Below are positions 37,901 to 48,647 of a stretch of 64,000 nt of DNA, piece after piece. The notes under the pieces are model-generated. The model searched no databases and was not told the origin of the DNA. It saw only the letters and a program-made list of their open reading frames with translations. The position numbers and the translations under genes were made by a program. The stretch spans positions 4,911,001 to 4,975,000 of the forward strand of contig CM072908.1 of NCBI GenBank assembly GCA_037013685.1. Direction: 5' to 3'. The stretch comes from Acridotheres tristis (Eukaryota > Chordata > Aves > Passeriformes > Sturnidae). Numbering within the stretch: position 1 is the first letter of the stretch; each line of letters starts with the position of its first letter.

Positions 37901-40900
37901 GTGGAGTGTGACTGGAGCACAACCCCTGCTCTCCCTGCCTCCCTTCTTGCTGTGGCAAGGCATGGCCAAGGGGAGAGCAGGAACTGCTTTGAATCCAAGA
38001 AATATCAGAGCTCTAATTTCTGTTATAAGAACCCTGAAGTTAACACCACTAATTGCAGAGGGCTTAGTCCAGATTTGCTGCAGGGTGAATGAGGACTGAT
38101 AATTACTGGTCATAGAGGATTGGGGAGAAATTCCATGCTGGAGAGGGCAAGGAACAAATGTGAGTGTCTAAACAGCGATGATTAGAGATTCTTTGTGAAA
38201 ACACAAGACTGGTGGGAATTCTGGTGTTTATTTCTCTGACTTTTCTTCTGCATTTGCAATGCAAGTAAATACAAATAATTGCTGACAGATGTTGTAAAAA
38301 CATAGCATTATGCTAACCATTAAGGTTAATTTTTTTAGGTTAATAATAGATACTGATAAGTCAACATGGTGTACTTGGCTCAAGCCCACATTACCTTGTT
38401 GAAATGGGCTGTGCTCCAGATGCACGTGCTGGACTTCTTCTCTTGACCCTTTCCTAAATCCCCAGAAAGCTCCAAGCAAATTAAAGTTCCTGGGTTTTAA
38501 GTGGTTGCTCCATCACAATCAGTGCATGGTGGTGAGGCCTGAAGTTTTTGATCTTCTCTCTTGGACCATATCTCTGGTTTGTGGTGTGACAGGTCTGCTG
38601 GACAGCAATACCTTGGATTGCTCCAATATTGGGTTGAAAACCATTGTGTTGAAATTGGGACTGTAGGGTTCTCTAACCTTCCCTTTCCCTTTCTCTCATC
38701 GTAGGTAAGGAAGGTCTGGAACCAATAGCAGCTCTCTAATGCACAGTATTTCCAGGAGCCAAGTCCTATACTTTTCTCTGTGTGTGTCTGAATTTCATAA
38801 AAGTCAAAAAAAAAAAAAAAAAGTTGTAGAACCCTCTTAAGAAACTCTTACAGGCAGTGCACTTCTGGATGGTAGATGCTGGGAGCTGTGTGTCTAAAAG
38901 GGAGAAGCAACCTGGAGATAATCCCTGCCTCCTGCTCTGCTCCACACACAGGGATGGTTTCCAGCCCCATTTTGGATTGAGGAAGGTCTTGGAACTCCCT
39001 ATAAGTGTCTGTTCACACCCAGCTGCTCAGCCACTGCCAGGTTTGGGTGACAGGCTGCAAAGGAGCACTGACAGCACCCAGTGCTTTGCCCACAGCTGAG
39101 AAGTAAACATGGACTGGGTGCTGAAGGTGTTTCATGTCGGCAGAAAATGGCCAAGGTTCTGCAGTTTGGGAAAAGGGGCTGTTTTCTGTGGAAGGTGTGG
39201 AGAAAGGGATAAGGACTGTGATGTGGTTACTGTTGAGCTCCTGAGCCTGCTGATGCTACTGCTTGTTGATGAAAGAGTTTTTCTTCTCCTGCAGTTGTTT
39301 AAGAAGATAAAAGGAGTTGAGATGTGCTCAAGGCAGCACCAGCTCTGCTGCCCCTTCCCCTGCAAGGATGGGAGATCTTGGGTGGGTTTGGTGAATGAAC
39401 CCAGAGAACAGATTCTGTTCAAACTCGCTCTGTTGTTTGCTTGGTTTGGGCTGTTTCACTGTTGTTCTGGTTTGGTTTTGTTCCCTCAGGGTGGTTCTGG
39501 CTGGCTGATTTTACAACCTGTTGCTTCAAATACAAATTCTACCCTCGGGGAGAGGATAGGGACAAGGTCAGTGGTCATCAGATAAGTGAGACTACTCCTT
39601 CTCCAGCAGTTCAGGCAGATTCATCAGAGCTCTAAGTAACATCATAATCTTGCCAAAGACAAATTTGCCTGTCTGATCTGTCAGAGTGGATATTCTCCAC
39701 AAAATTTGCTCTCTTTTTGATGCGTTGGTGAAATTTCCCAGACTTGTTTGTCCAATCATGCTGTGGCTCCAAACCCTGCCATGGCAGGTTGGTGGCTTCT
39801 ACTGTACTTTTTACTGCCCCTTGAGTGACATCATTGAAATGAGTCTCTGAGATGATTCATACCAAAAAAGATCTAATAATTGTTACCAGTCATTCAGATC
39901 AGTGTTACTGATTTCCCGCATCCTCCCACTGGTCCCTTGAGCTCCCCCACCCACTCGTTTTTTCCTAACATTTCCCAGCCTTTCTGGCTGCAGGCTCAGT
40001 ATGCCCTCCTCTGTGTTAAGGTGTAAGTGTCTGGCTGTCCCCAGAGGAACATTTAGGGCTTGGCTGCCAGATCGGAGCTGGAGTGGAGCTGGGAGGTGGA
40101 GGCACCACCGGCAGCTCCAGGGAAGCTTCCCAGGGTGTTTGTGGCACATCCCTGCTCCCTGTGCTGTGCTGGCAGGCTCTGGGCTGCCCAGTCCAAAGCT
40201 GGATCTGCAGGGCTGGGGTCACAGGACCAAGCTGGGATCTCTGGAGCACAGGACTCTGCCAAGGCTCCCACCAGGAGCAGCCCCATGTGCTGCCACTGCT
40301 GTTCCAGCTGGGGGCTGGGCTTGTCTCTTCTCTCACAAATAAAGTTCCTCCACTCATGAGGCTCATTCCTGCAGCCCTGTGAGTTGAAATCTGCATCCTG
40401 CAGTGATTTGTGTGGTCCATACAAACAGCTGCCATTGAGAGCAAGGGGTTTTTCAAGCAGTTCCTCAGTCTGGTCCCTTTTCCTCATCACGTTCTCATTT
40501 TGGATCCTGGTGCATTTTTCCTTGATCTTTGAGTTCCTTCAGCATCTTATTCTCATTCTCTTACCTTCTTTGCTCATTCTTTCTCTAGTGATTTCTTCTA
40601 TTGGCAGGAACACATTTGTTTCTGCCCAGAGTCAGATGGATCTAGAGCCCAGTGATGGGAAAGGGTTCTAGGTCCTCACAATGAAATATTTGACAATGCA
40701 CTGATATTATGGCAGCTGAACCTCTAAAATTGATTTTGGACCTATTTTTGGCTGTGTTACTGTTTTGTGCAAGGCTTTAAAGAAACTGTGGATGTCCAGA
40801 TCTACAGAATTGTCCTAAGCAAGCTTCGCCCTTCTTACTTATTAGCCCCAGGGTTAATTGGGTTTGATTGGTGGTTATTGGGGGGTGGGAGTGAGTCATT

Positions 40901-41680
40901 AGTTTGAAGTTTGTGCCGTCAAAAATTCTCATACAGGAAGTAAAGAGCCCCTTCTGTTGTGGAGCTCATTTGTTCACTCTTGCTGGCAGGGGCTGGGATG
41001 ACAAGAACCAAAAATTAGTGTTCCCCCCAGTATTTGAGAGAAGTTCTTTACTTTGCAGACAGTGACAAGGAGAACGAAGGGATGTTGAGGGACCAGGACA
41101 CAGAGATGAGGTCTCAGTTAGTAGAGGATCTCTTTGGATGACTAAAAAATTGGTTCATATCCTGGACTCCAGTTTTTTAATGGAAAAAATCCTCTTTGTT
41201 TGAGGTTTTCCTATAGAGGAGATATGAGGATACTGAATGTTTAGAATATTAAAGAAAGGTATCTATCATGTAATCCAGGTCTCACACAGGATTCCTGGAT
41301 ATCCTAGTGAATTTATGGGTTATATTGGTGCAAATAAGTAAAATATTGGCAAGGCCTTGTTGGTCCTGACTCTGCAGCCAGTGAAGTTCAGGGAGTTTTT
41401 CAGTTTTCTGGGGAGAACCTGGCAGCCCCTGGGACTGGGCTGTTCCCTTTGGGAGAGGAGCCCTGTGCCCCAAGTGTTGGCTCAGCAGAAGGAGCTCCCA
41501 CAAAAGAGCAGCAGAGATCCTTTCCTCTGTTCTGGGCTGGATTTATGGGATTTATGGGATTTATGGCTGTTCCCGTGCAGTTGGCACCGCCGCCCCTCCT
41601 GGTCAGCAGCAGGGCAGGCAGGGGAAGGAAAGCTTGGCCTAACCTTTGCTGTGTTATTTATTATCACTTTGCAGCCCCCT
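34970..41680. other. Intergenic DNA, no supported gene
   Basis: There are no recognisable exons. The segment holds homopolymers (T16 near 35.57 kb, A18 near 38.81 kb), G-rich patches around 37.4-37.5 kb and a 9-bp triplet repeat (ATTTATGGG, 41541-41566). Open frames of up to about 150 codons near 37.4-37.8 and 40.0-40.5 kb overlap on both strands and resemble nothing known. Confidence 0.6.
38806..38822. repeat. Poly-A run
   Basis: About 17 consecutive A bases follow TTTCATAAAAGTC. No retrocopy body was recognised. Confidence 0.8.
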
Positions 41681-41689
41681 GGAAAATGA

Positions 41690-42090
41690 ACTTTGGAAAC
41701 TCGTGGGCCGATGGTGAGGGCGAGCGCTGGGAAAATCAGCGAGTGCATTGTGCTGTGCTGACAGAGAGATAGTGTTACAACACACTTCAGCTGCCAGCCC
41801 GCTGCAGCCACTCAATCCATCACGGTGGGCCGCGGATCACAAGGCAGTGAAACTCAGCCTGGCGTGTTATTTTAGTCTTACATGGCCTGTGAGATAAACG
41901 GGGCATGAACCGGCCCCCTGGCAGGGGGCAGACCCCCGGCGCCCTCATTAAAGTGCCAATCAAAAAGAGTAATGCGAGGGGGAATGGAAAACTGCCTCCT
42001 CCAGCCCCGGCAACCCGCACAAGCCAAGGGAAATATTTCAGTAGTGAGCGGGAGCCGGGCCTGCGGAAAGGCTCGCGGCCCGTGCCGCGG
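41690..42090. promoter_or_regulatory. CpG-rich candidate regulatory block with CTCF-like motif
   Basis: This block has many CpGs (GGGCCGCGGATC, CCCCCGGCGCC, GAGCGCTGGG, GTAATGCGAGG) in an otherwise CpG-poor intergenic region. It lies outside any recognised transposon. CCTGGCAGGGGGCAG near 41917-41931 resembles the CTCF core (CCASYAGGGGGCRS). Nearby CTCATTAAAGTGCCAATCAA has homeobox-type and CCAAT-type cores. It sits between two convergent genes, a plausible place for an insulator or distal enhancer. Function is inferred only. Confidence 0.3.
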
Positions 42091-42141
42091 TGACTGCGGG
42101 ATCCTGTGGGCGCGGGAGGGCCCCCATGGAAAAGGCCAGGG

Positions 42142-42354
42142 TGGGATCCGTGGGTGCGATCCGTGGATGGGATCCATGGATGTGATCCCTGGGTGCGATC
42201 CGTGGGTGCGATCCCTGTGTGGGATCCATGGATGTGATCCCTGTGTGTGATCCCTGGGTGCGATCCCTGGGTGCGATCTCCATGGGTGCGATCCCTGGGT
42301 GCGATCCCTGGGTGCGATCCCTGGGTGCGATCCCTGGATGGGATCCGTGGGTGC
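42142..42354. repeat. 13-bp GATC-containing tandem array
   Basis: The consensus unit is TGCGATCCCTGGG. Near copies vary to CGTGGATGGGATC and CATGGATGTGATC. The most regular stretch is the 3' half (about 42250-42340). Each unit carries a GATC palindrome, and many carry a CpG. The copies give long spurious frames on both strands (DPWVR- or SHPGI-type peptides). Confidence 0.9.
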
Positions 42355-42468
42355 TGGGGTGGTGTCCGTGCCCACTCAGGGATGGTTTGTGGTGCTTGTT
42401 TCAGTGTTTGTGTGGGAAACGTGCATGGAACTGCTCTGAGCCCGGCTCTGTCCGAGCTGGGGGGTCCT

Positions 42469-42841
42469 GTGGGGTTATTGAGGTGTGGATGTGCAGTCCT
42501 GTGCCCTGTGGGGTTATTGGGGTTTGGATGTGGAGTCCTGTGGGGTTATTGGGGTGTGAGGTCCTGTGGGGTTATTGGGGTGTGGATGTGGGGTCCTGTG
42601 GGGTTATTGGGGTTTGGATGTGGGGTCCTGTGGGGTTATTGGGGTGTGAGGTCCTGTGGGGTTATTAGGGTGTGGATGTGGGGTTCTGTGGGGTTATTGG
42701 GGTGTGGATGTGGGGTCCTGTGGGGTTATTGGGGTTTGGATGTGGAGTCCTGTGGGGTTATTGGGGTTTGGATGTGGGGTCCTGTGGGGTTATTGGGGTG
42801 TGAGGTCCTGTGGGGTTATTGGGGTGTGGATGTGGGGTTCT
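42469..42841. repeat. G-rich minisatellite with 32- and 26-bp units
   Basis: Twelve units each begin GTGGGGTTATTGGGGT. Long units (32 bp) continue GTGGATGTGGGGTCCT or TTGGATGTGGAGTCCT; short units (26 bp) continue GTGAGGTCCT. The order of lengths is 32, a 7-bp insert, then 32, 26, 32, 32, 26, 32, 32, 32, 32, 26, 32. Each unit contributes several GGGG runs on the plus strand. A 215-codon open frame crosses the array but is a repeat artefact. Confidence 0.95.
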
Positions 42842-43550
42842 GTGCTCTCTGGGGTTATTTGCACTGGAACCCACAGCAAATGGACCCTGGATAATCTTGG
42901 AGTGAATCCAGACACGAGGCTGAGGCACACAGCAGTGCTGAGCTGTCACTGATGCTGGTGCTCAGACAATGACCTCAGACCTGACAATGGTGCTGGTTTT
43001 TGAGACTGGAGAGGTTCCTGCACTGCTCTGGGAATTCCTGGTTGGCCTGAGATGTGTTCTGGGTGATGTATAATATAAATACATGCTCTTCTGCATGTTG
43101 ATTTCCCTCTGGTGTGTGCTCAAAGGAGAGGGGAAAGGTGTCTGTGGAAAGAAAGGTGAGTGAAATTGTACGTGTAATGTGGATTTTTATTGTTAGAAAT
43201 CAGGAAGCTGAAAGTGGGGGAGTTGGCTCTTAAAGCTGCTTATAAATGTCAGCTCTGGTGTGATCTCACTGTGGTTATGACCTTGGCAGCTGTTTATTTT
43301 TGCTCACAAGGTTTTATCAGCAGCACAGAATTTCTCCAGGTAGATACTGGTCTGGTTTAAAATATATATATTTGTTGTGGACAGGATCAGCAGTTGGGAT
43401 TAGAGTTAGTGAAGCAAAATGTTTGGGTAGTAACATCAAAGAAAGATGATTGCCACAAAACAAGGAGGTCCCATGTGAAGGTGACATCTTATTGTCTGCT
43501 GAGGCTGGTACAGATCAGAGGCACCCAGTAGAGGGAGGAAGGAAATGAAT

Positions 43551-43874
43551 CCAGGTCTGGAGCCCTCAGCACAGGGAGGACATGGAGCAGGTCCAGAGGA
43601 GGCCACAGAGATGCTCCAAAGGCTGGAGCTCCTCTGGAGCCAGCCTGGAGTAGAGAAGGCTCCAGGGACACCTTAGAGCCTCTTCCACTATTTCAAGAGA
43701 CCTTGCTAGAAAGATGGGGACAAACTTTTTAGCAGGGCCTGCAGCTGTAGGAGAAGGGAAAGTGGACTTAAAGTGAAGGAGAATAAACTCAGGGCACATA
43801 CAAAGAATAAAATGTTACAATGGAGGTGAAGCAGTCACAGGTTGCCCAGAGCAGTGGTAGATGCCCCATCCATG
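43551..43874 (+). mobile_element. CR1 retrotransposon fragment, internal 3' region
   Basis: GGTCCAGAGGAGGCCACAGA, GATGCTCCAAAGGCTGGAGC, GGAGAAGGGAAAGTGGACTT and CACAGGTTGCCCAGAGCAG are all diagnostic of the CR1 3' region in sense orientation. The copy stops after GATGCCCCATCCATG and lacks the terminal octamers, so its 3' end is lost. Confidence 0.8.
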
Positions 43875-44860
43875 TAGCATGACTGGAGTCAGCTTTGTAG
43901 TGAGCCAGGTCAGAAATAATGATTGTACCCATTTATACACAAAATTCTGGAACATTTGCCTGTCTGAACTGGGGGATATGGATGCTGTCTCTGGATAATT
44001 CTTTGAAGGATTGTGCAAGTGCTTTTATACCACAACTAAAGATGTGTGCTGGCATAGAAGGTAGCACTGAATTGAATCTTCGTGTTTCTGAGATGTTTAT
44101 CTCAAATATGGTTTCCTCCATACTTTGAGATTCTAGAAGAAAGATGAATGGAAGGGCCTAGAATTGCCCCTTGGCAGAGGGGACACATCACTGGTGATGC
44201 TCCTGCTGCTGGAGGGGCCTTGCCTTGCCAAAAGGAGGCTGGTGGGGGGGAGTCTGGTCATGCAAATTGTGGGTTACTTGTAAAAATGATTTTATTTTTT
44301 CCCTCCCATTAAGCCTGCATGCAGGCACAGGTTTTTTGCTCCATCATTATTTTGATACCCAGTGGTTTGTAGGGCTGGATTTGTTGTTTGCCAAAGGCCT
44401 TGGAGCAGCAGTCCTTAGGAATGGTGACTCACCCTCCTGGGGCAGAGCAAATGTTTGCTTTTGTGGTGTCTGGAGGGCTGAGGGGTAGCTGGTATGATGG
44501 ATTTCTCCTTCATTTATTAGAATTCCTCTACAGCTGCAGCATGCAGGAGACTTTTCTGCTGGCATTTTCAGAATCCATTGTTTTGCAGCTCCCATCCACA
44601 GCCCTTGTCCTCTGGGTGACCCAGCCATTTATCCAAAATGGAAATGCACATGGAAGTTGTTTACTTGGCCCATGGCCTTTCAGTGCTTTTGAGTCAGCCC
44701 AGAGCAGGCTGAGGGTTGCTCTTGCCCACACTTTGTGCTGGGCACAGGGTCAGGCAGTGCAGTGTCAGCTGCAGGGAAGAAAACTCAGAAACCCAAACGA
44801 GCACCAGCCAACCCCACGTGTTGTGTTTTGTATAAATTGTTATTTATAAATTAAATATTA

Positions 44861-45060
44861 CTGGCACAGAGTGGTGAGGGCCTGGAATAGGGTGCCCAGA
44901 GAAGCTGTGGCTGCCCCATCCCTGGAAATGTCCAGGGCCAGGTTGGATGGGGCTTGGAGCAGCCTGGGACAGTGGAAGGTGTCCCTGCCGTGGCAGGGGG
45001 AGGACTGGATGGTTTTTAAAGTCCCTTCCCACACAAACCAGTCTGGGATTCTGGGATCCT
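44861..45060 (+). mobile_element. CR1 retrotransposon 3' end, 5'-truncated
   Basis: GGCACAGAGTGGTGAGGGCC, TGCCCCATCCCTGGAAATGT, AGGTTGGATGGGGCTTGGAG and GTCCCTTCCCACACAAACCA lead into the tail GGGATTCTGGGATCC. This is a well-preserved 200-bp CR1 3' end in sense orientation with strong 5' truncation. Confidence 0.9.
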
Positions 45061-46859
45061 GATGCTCTGCTCATCATGAGTGTCCCCAGGCTCTCAGCAG
45101 AGCTGACCCTTCAGAGGGAACTACAGTTTGCATCCACAGCATTTGTATTGCTGGCCAAAAATGTGCTGTGGTTCCACTGAGCAAAACAATATGACTGTTT
45201 TTTCCCCAGTGTTTGTCAGTGGTTAACGAGTAACCTTTTCTTTCTGGCAGGAATCCTTGTCAGATTCTGCCCTGTCCTGCACCCGAGGCAAGAGCAGGGC
45301 TGCTCACAGACCCAGCTGGGCTGAGTTTGCCTCACATTCCCCCACTCCAGAAATTCTGCTGCTGGAGAACCGTGAAAACTCCATGGTTTGGTCAAACTGC
45401 TCCCAGTCCTGTTAACAAAACATGTTCTGGGCCAGGATGGTTCTAGCAGGGGAAGGCAGATGGGTTTGTGCTGCCCTGAGCCCTCTGTCAGAGCTGTCAG
45501 ATCATCTGGGAGCAGCTCTAAGAAATGGGCTGCAAGAAAGTCAAACCTGTAATGCAAGGGGAGTTGGAAGAGTTTTGTTCCAGTCCTGCATTTGATAAAA
45601 TTAAGCAACATAATGTGGACTAAGAGTGTGCTGTGGAGCTGGAATGCTGCAGCAATCCAGACTGGAGGCCAAAGCTCTGGGCACATTTTGTTATTATTTT
45701 ATTTTTGTATTAATTTATTTATTTTGAGAAAAATAAGGTTTTGCTTTCTTTGCAACAACCCTGCCTTTAGGAGGGTGGAATAGAGGAGTTTGTAACACAG
45801 CCTTTGTTTTTCAACAGAATTGTGAAGTGTATGTACATTTAGGGGTGGGTGCATATATTAAAAGAAGAAGTACAGAAGCATACACATGCACAGTGTTATT
45901 GTCAGAAGAAAACTTGTGTAAGTGGATTTTGAGCAGCTCTTAATTAAAATGTGCTTTGATTTTGCATTGTTGTTGTTTGGTTCAATATCTGTGCAACAAG
46001 CTATAATGTAAAGAGAGTATATTCACTGAAACTTGCTTTTTCAGCATGAGGAACCAGAGGGGAAGTCACTGTGAGCAGGAAATCAAGGCAGGTTCCTCTG
46101 AGAAGGAAAACAGTGCAAGAGTTAAGAGGATTTGTCAGCCCAGTGGGTTGTGCACTAGAGGAAGCACGTTCCTACTAAACAGTGCTTTAGAGAGAAAAAG
46201 AAGTTTAAAATATATATATATAGAGTTGGGCTAAGATGTTACAAAGTATTTTATCGAAGAGAAAATAGATAAATGTTGAAAAGCATCATGAAGTCTAGGA
46301 AATGAGATAGTGAAGAGATCAAAAGGTCCCTGTCACTGGGAAATGTCTGGTTATAGCTCTGGTTTGAGATGGGGCCCATTTAGCCACTTAGCTTCTCCCC
46401 ACAAAAATGTAAACACTGCAGTGCTTTGGAAAGCAGCCTTTGGGACTCAGATGGATCATCCCACGGAGCTTCTGGGACTGTCAGGAGCAGAGGGGAGGGA
46501 AGGGGGGTGTTCATGTTTGCCCCGTGCTCCCATCACTGCAGGAGCCCCTCAAGCTGGAGGAGCTGCTGGGAGCAGGATCATTCGTGATCCAGCAATGAGG
46601 GCAAGGAAAAGGGGTTTTCACTGTGAGCATGGCACAGATGAGATGGACACACAGAACTTCAGCCCTGGTTTTGGAGTCTGAAAGTTTCTTTTTTCCTGTT
46701 ACTTCCCTGCCTTGAGGAAGTGAGGACATTCCCTGTCCCAGGAGTGGGCAGACAAGTGATGCCTCTGTCCTGGAGTCAGACGTGGGGACAGGGGCAGTTA
46801 GGGGGGCGTTCCCAGCAGGGACAGTGTGGACACAGCCCCTGGATTTGGTCACCTTTGCA

Positions 46860-47100
46860 GGAGCACTGGAGTGAAACCATGGGCCAGGGAAAAGGACAAG
46901 GGAGAAGAGGACAGGAGGAGAGTGCAGGACAATAAAGGGGAGGGCAGGGAAAGGGGGAGAAGGACAGTAAAGAGGAGGAAAGGTGGAAAGGATGGGAAAA
47001 GGAAGGACAGGAAAGGATGTGACAAGTTGTGGCAAGGGGATGAGAAGACTGGGAAAACAGGCAAGGAAAGGGGAGGAGAGCAGAGGAGGACATGGAGAGG
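46860..47100. repeat. Purine-rich low-complexity tract
   Basis: The plus strand is dominated by GGA, GGGGA, AAAGG and AGAGGA words with few pyrimidines over about 240 bp. There is no fixed repeat period. It produces unbroken frames on both strands without coding evidence. Confidence 0.75.
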
Positions 47101-48117
47101 TGTCACTTCCATGTGTCATTTCCATGCTGTGTGGGGTCTCTTCACCAGTTAGAGACAGTTCTTCCTTCCTGCCCCTGCTGAGGTGTTGTTTTATCTACTC
47201 TCTATTACACCTTGAAGCTGGACAGGTTTTTTCACACAAATGGCTGAGTTCAGGGCACTCCAGGGTGTTCAGTGACTGCTCTGGTGGTTGCACATCATCT
47301 CCTCATGGATGGTCACAGACTCCAGGTACTCCATCAGTCCCCTGGAAATGCTCAACACAGCAGTGAACTACTCCTTGTTTTCCCTCCCCACCTTTAGCAG
47401 CCCAGTATTTTACAAGAGCCCAGAACTGGTTTCATTCTAACCTTCAGCACCAAAACATTCTCATGTGTCTTCATGAAAGGACTTGACCTTCAAATTACTT
47501 TACCTTTTAAATCCCTACTTACACTGAATCAAAAGGAGAGCTGTGTCTTCATCCCCAAACCTGGCACCTCCAGGGAGTAAATGTGACACTGAGGGTTCCA
47601 GTTCCTGTGGGTCACTCCTCCCTCTCCAGTGTGGTTACAGTTAATGAGACAAATACTGATGTGGTATACAACATCAGAATAAAAAAAATCCTGTTATTTT
47701 ATTATTTAGAAGTTTACTTCTGAAGATATGAAGTCCAGCAAGCTGATCTCTCCCCCCACCTTTCCTCCACCTGAGGGAAGGAAAGTCTGAAGTTAAAGGT
47801 TCCATTTCCAAGGCTGCTCACTTCAACTACTTCAAAACCAAGTCAGAAAAGGGGCCTTGAGATGCAGACTGTGACTGTAAAACTGAATCCTCCCTGTATT
47901 ATTTACCAAAATGCAATTTTTTTGTTAAAAAAGAGGCTGACATTTCAGTGCAAGACTGGGTCTCCTGTATTTACCTGTACTAGTGAGTTAAGAGAAAAGA
48001 AAACAAAAAGCCCAACAAACAACCCAACCCATGTCCCCTAATCACAGCATTAATGCACTCTATTCATGGTGTTAAAGCTCCAAACCACAGCTGAAATTAA
48101 TTCTTCATTTTATTTTT

Positions 48118-48123
48118 TAAAGG
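48118..48123 (-). terminator. VPS13D: Candidate VPS13D poly(A) signal AATAAA
   Basis: The minus-strand hexamer AATAAA lies about 390 bp after the stop codon and is followed by a GT-rich element. Confidence 0.5.
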
Positions 48124-48284
48124 TTTATCTACATTCCTGCACTGTGAAAATCAGTTTTTTTCAAGGAAAAAAAAAGAGAGAGAGAAGGGCTTGTGTCAGG
48201 TAGTGCAGTACGACTCAGTAGAGCTCCTTTAATTTCTTTACACAGTAAACAGACTCATATTTATACCAAACCCGCTGCCTGTTG

Positions 48285-48314
48285 TATTTACATGGACACT
48301 TGTACATATATACA
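48285..48314 (-). promoter_or_regulatory. VPS13D: Two Pumilio-response-like elements in VPS13D 3' UTR
   Basis: The minus strand reads TGTATATA at 48307-48314 and TGTAAATA at 48285-48292. Both fit UGUANAUA, the RNA motif bound by PUM1/PUM2, and they are separated by 14 nt. The match is exact; use by Pumilio is inference. Confidence 0.45.
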
Positions 48315-48515
48315 TGTTAGCAAAATACAGGGCTTCTCCCAGACCCAAAGCTGTGTCAGCTACACCTCTGTTATACAATTAGTGCTTAAAAAAGAAAAGC
48401 CACCTCTTTTGTTTTCTCTAAATACTAAAATTATATTTGTTCCTTCTCTAGTCACACAATTCTGGCTCCAGCCTGGTACTTGCAGCTCTTTCTGGCAGTG
48501 AGGAAGTGGATATTT

Positions 48516-48647
48516 TCAAGAGTCCAGCTCGAGTTGCTCTTGATTTTCACTAAGTCTCAGCATCAGCTGCTGCTCATAATAAAGGCTCTTTGCATAGTTG
48601 ATTTCTTGGGACAGCTTTACTGCCAGAGCTTCCGACTTCACTTTCAC
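48516..48647 (-). CDS. VPS13D: VPS13D terminal coding exon
   Basis: This 132-nt exon includes the stop. The acceptor is TTTCTTTCTGCAG, and translation gives VKVKSEALAVKLSQEINYAK, SLYYEQQLMLRL and SENQEQLELDS, then TGA. It matches the conserved VPS13D end. Confidence 0.97.
   Translation of the reverse strand: MKVKSEALAVKLSQEINYAKSLYYEQQLMLRLSENQEQLELDS

Larger units (their letters stand above)
42850..48100. other. Intergenic DNA near the VPS13D 3' end
   Basis: There are no supported exons. It contains two CR1 fragments, a purine-rich tract at 46.86-47.10 kb, a short (TA)n near 46.21 kb and AT-rich DNA. The longer open frames on both strands (up to about 200 codons at 46.5-47.1 kb) come from low-complexity sequence. 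Confidence 0.6.
48100..48515 (-). other. VPS13D: Probable VPS13D 3' UTR
   Basis: Non-coding sequence follows the VPS13D stop on the minus strand. AATAAA is at 48118-48123, with GT-rich sequence (GCTGTGGTTTGG) just beyond it, so cleavage near 48.10 kb is likely. Another AATAAA further on (47698-47703) could give a longer form. Two Pumilio-type TGTANATA sites are present (48285-48292 and 48307-48314). Confidence 0.5.

Noticed and set aside
40016..40490. Several overlapping open frames of 95-146 codons on both strands
   Set aside because: They overlap on both strands in a moderately GC-rich patch and none resembles a known protein; simultaneous openness argues for composition, not coding.
42247..42894. 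215-codon open frame (plus strand) with repeating WVRSLGAI and VMWGPVGLLG-like peptides
   Set aside because: It is entirely produced by the 13-bp and 32/26-bp tandem arrays, which have few stops in this frame. No promoter, splice context or protein family supports it.
45216..45686. 156-codon minus-strand open frame
   Set aside because: No family resemblance, no splice or promoter context, and ordinary base composition. Considered a random open frame.
46511..47125. 204-codon minus-strand open frame rich in Pro, Ser and Leu
   Set aside because: It lies over the purine-rich tract, whose complement lacks stops. Two other frames are open too. It reflects low complexity, not a gene.
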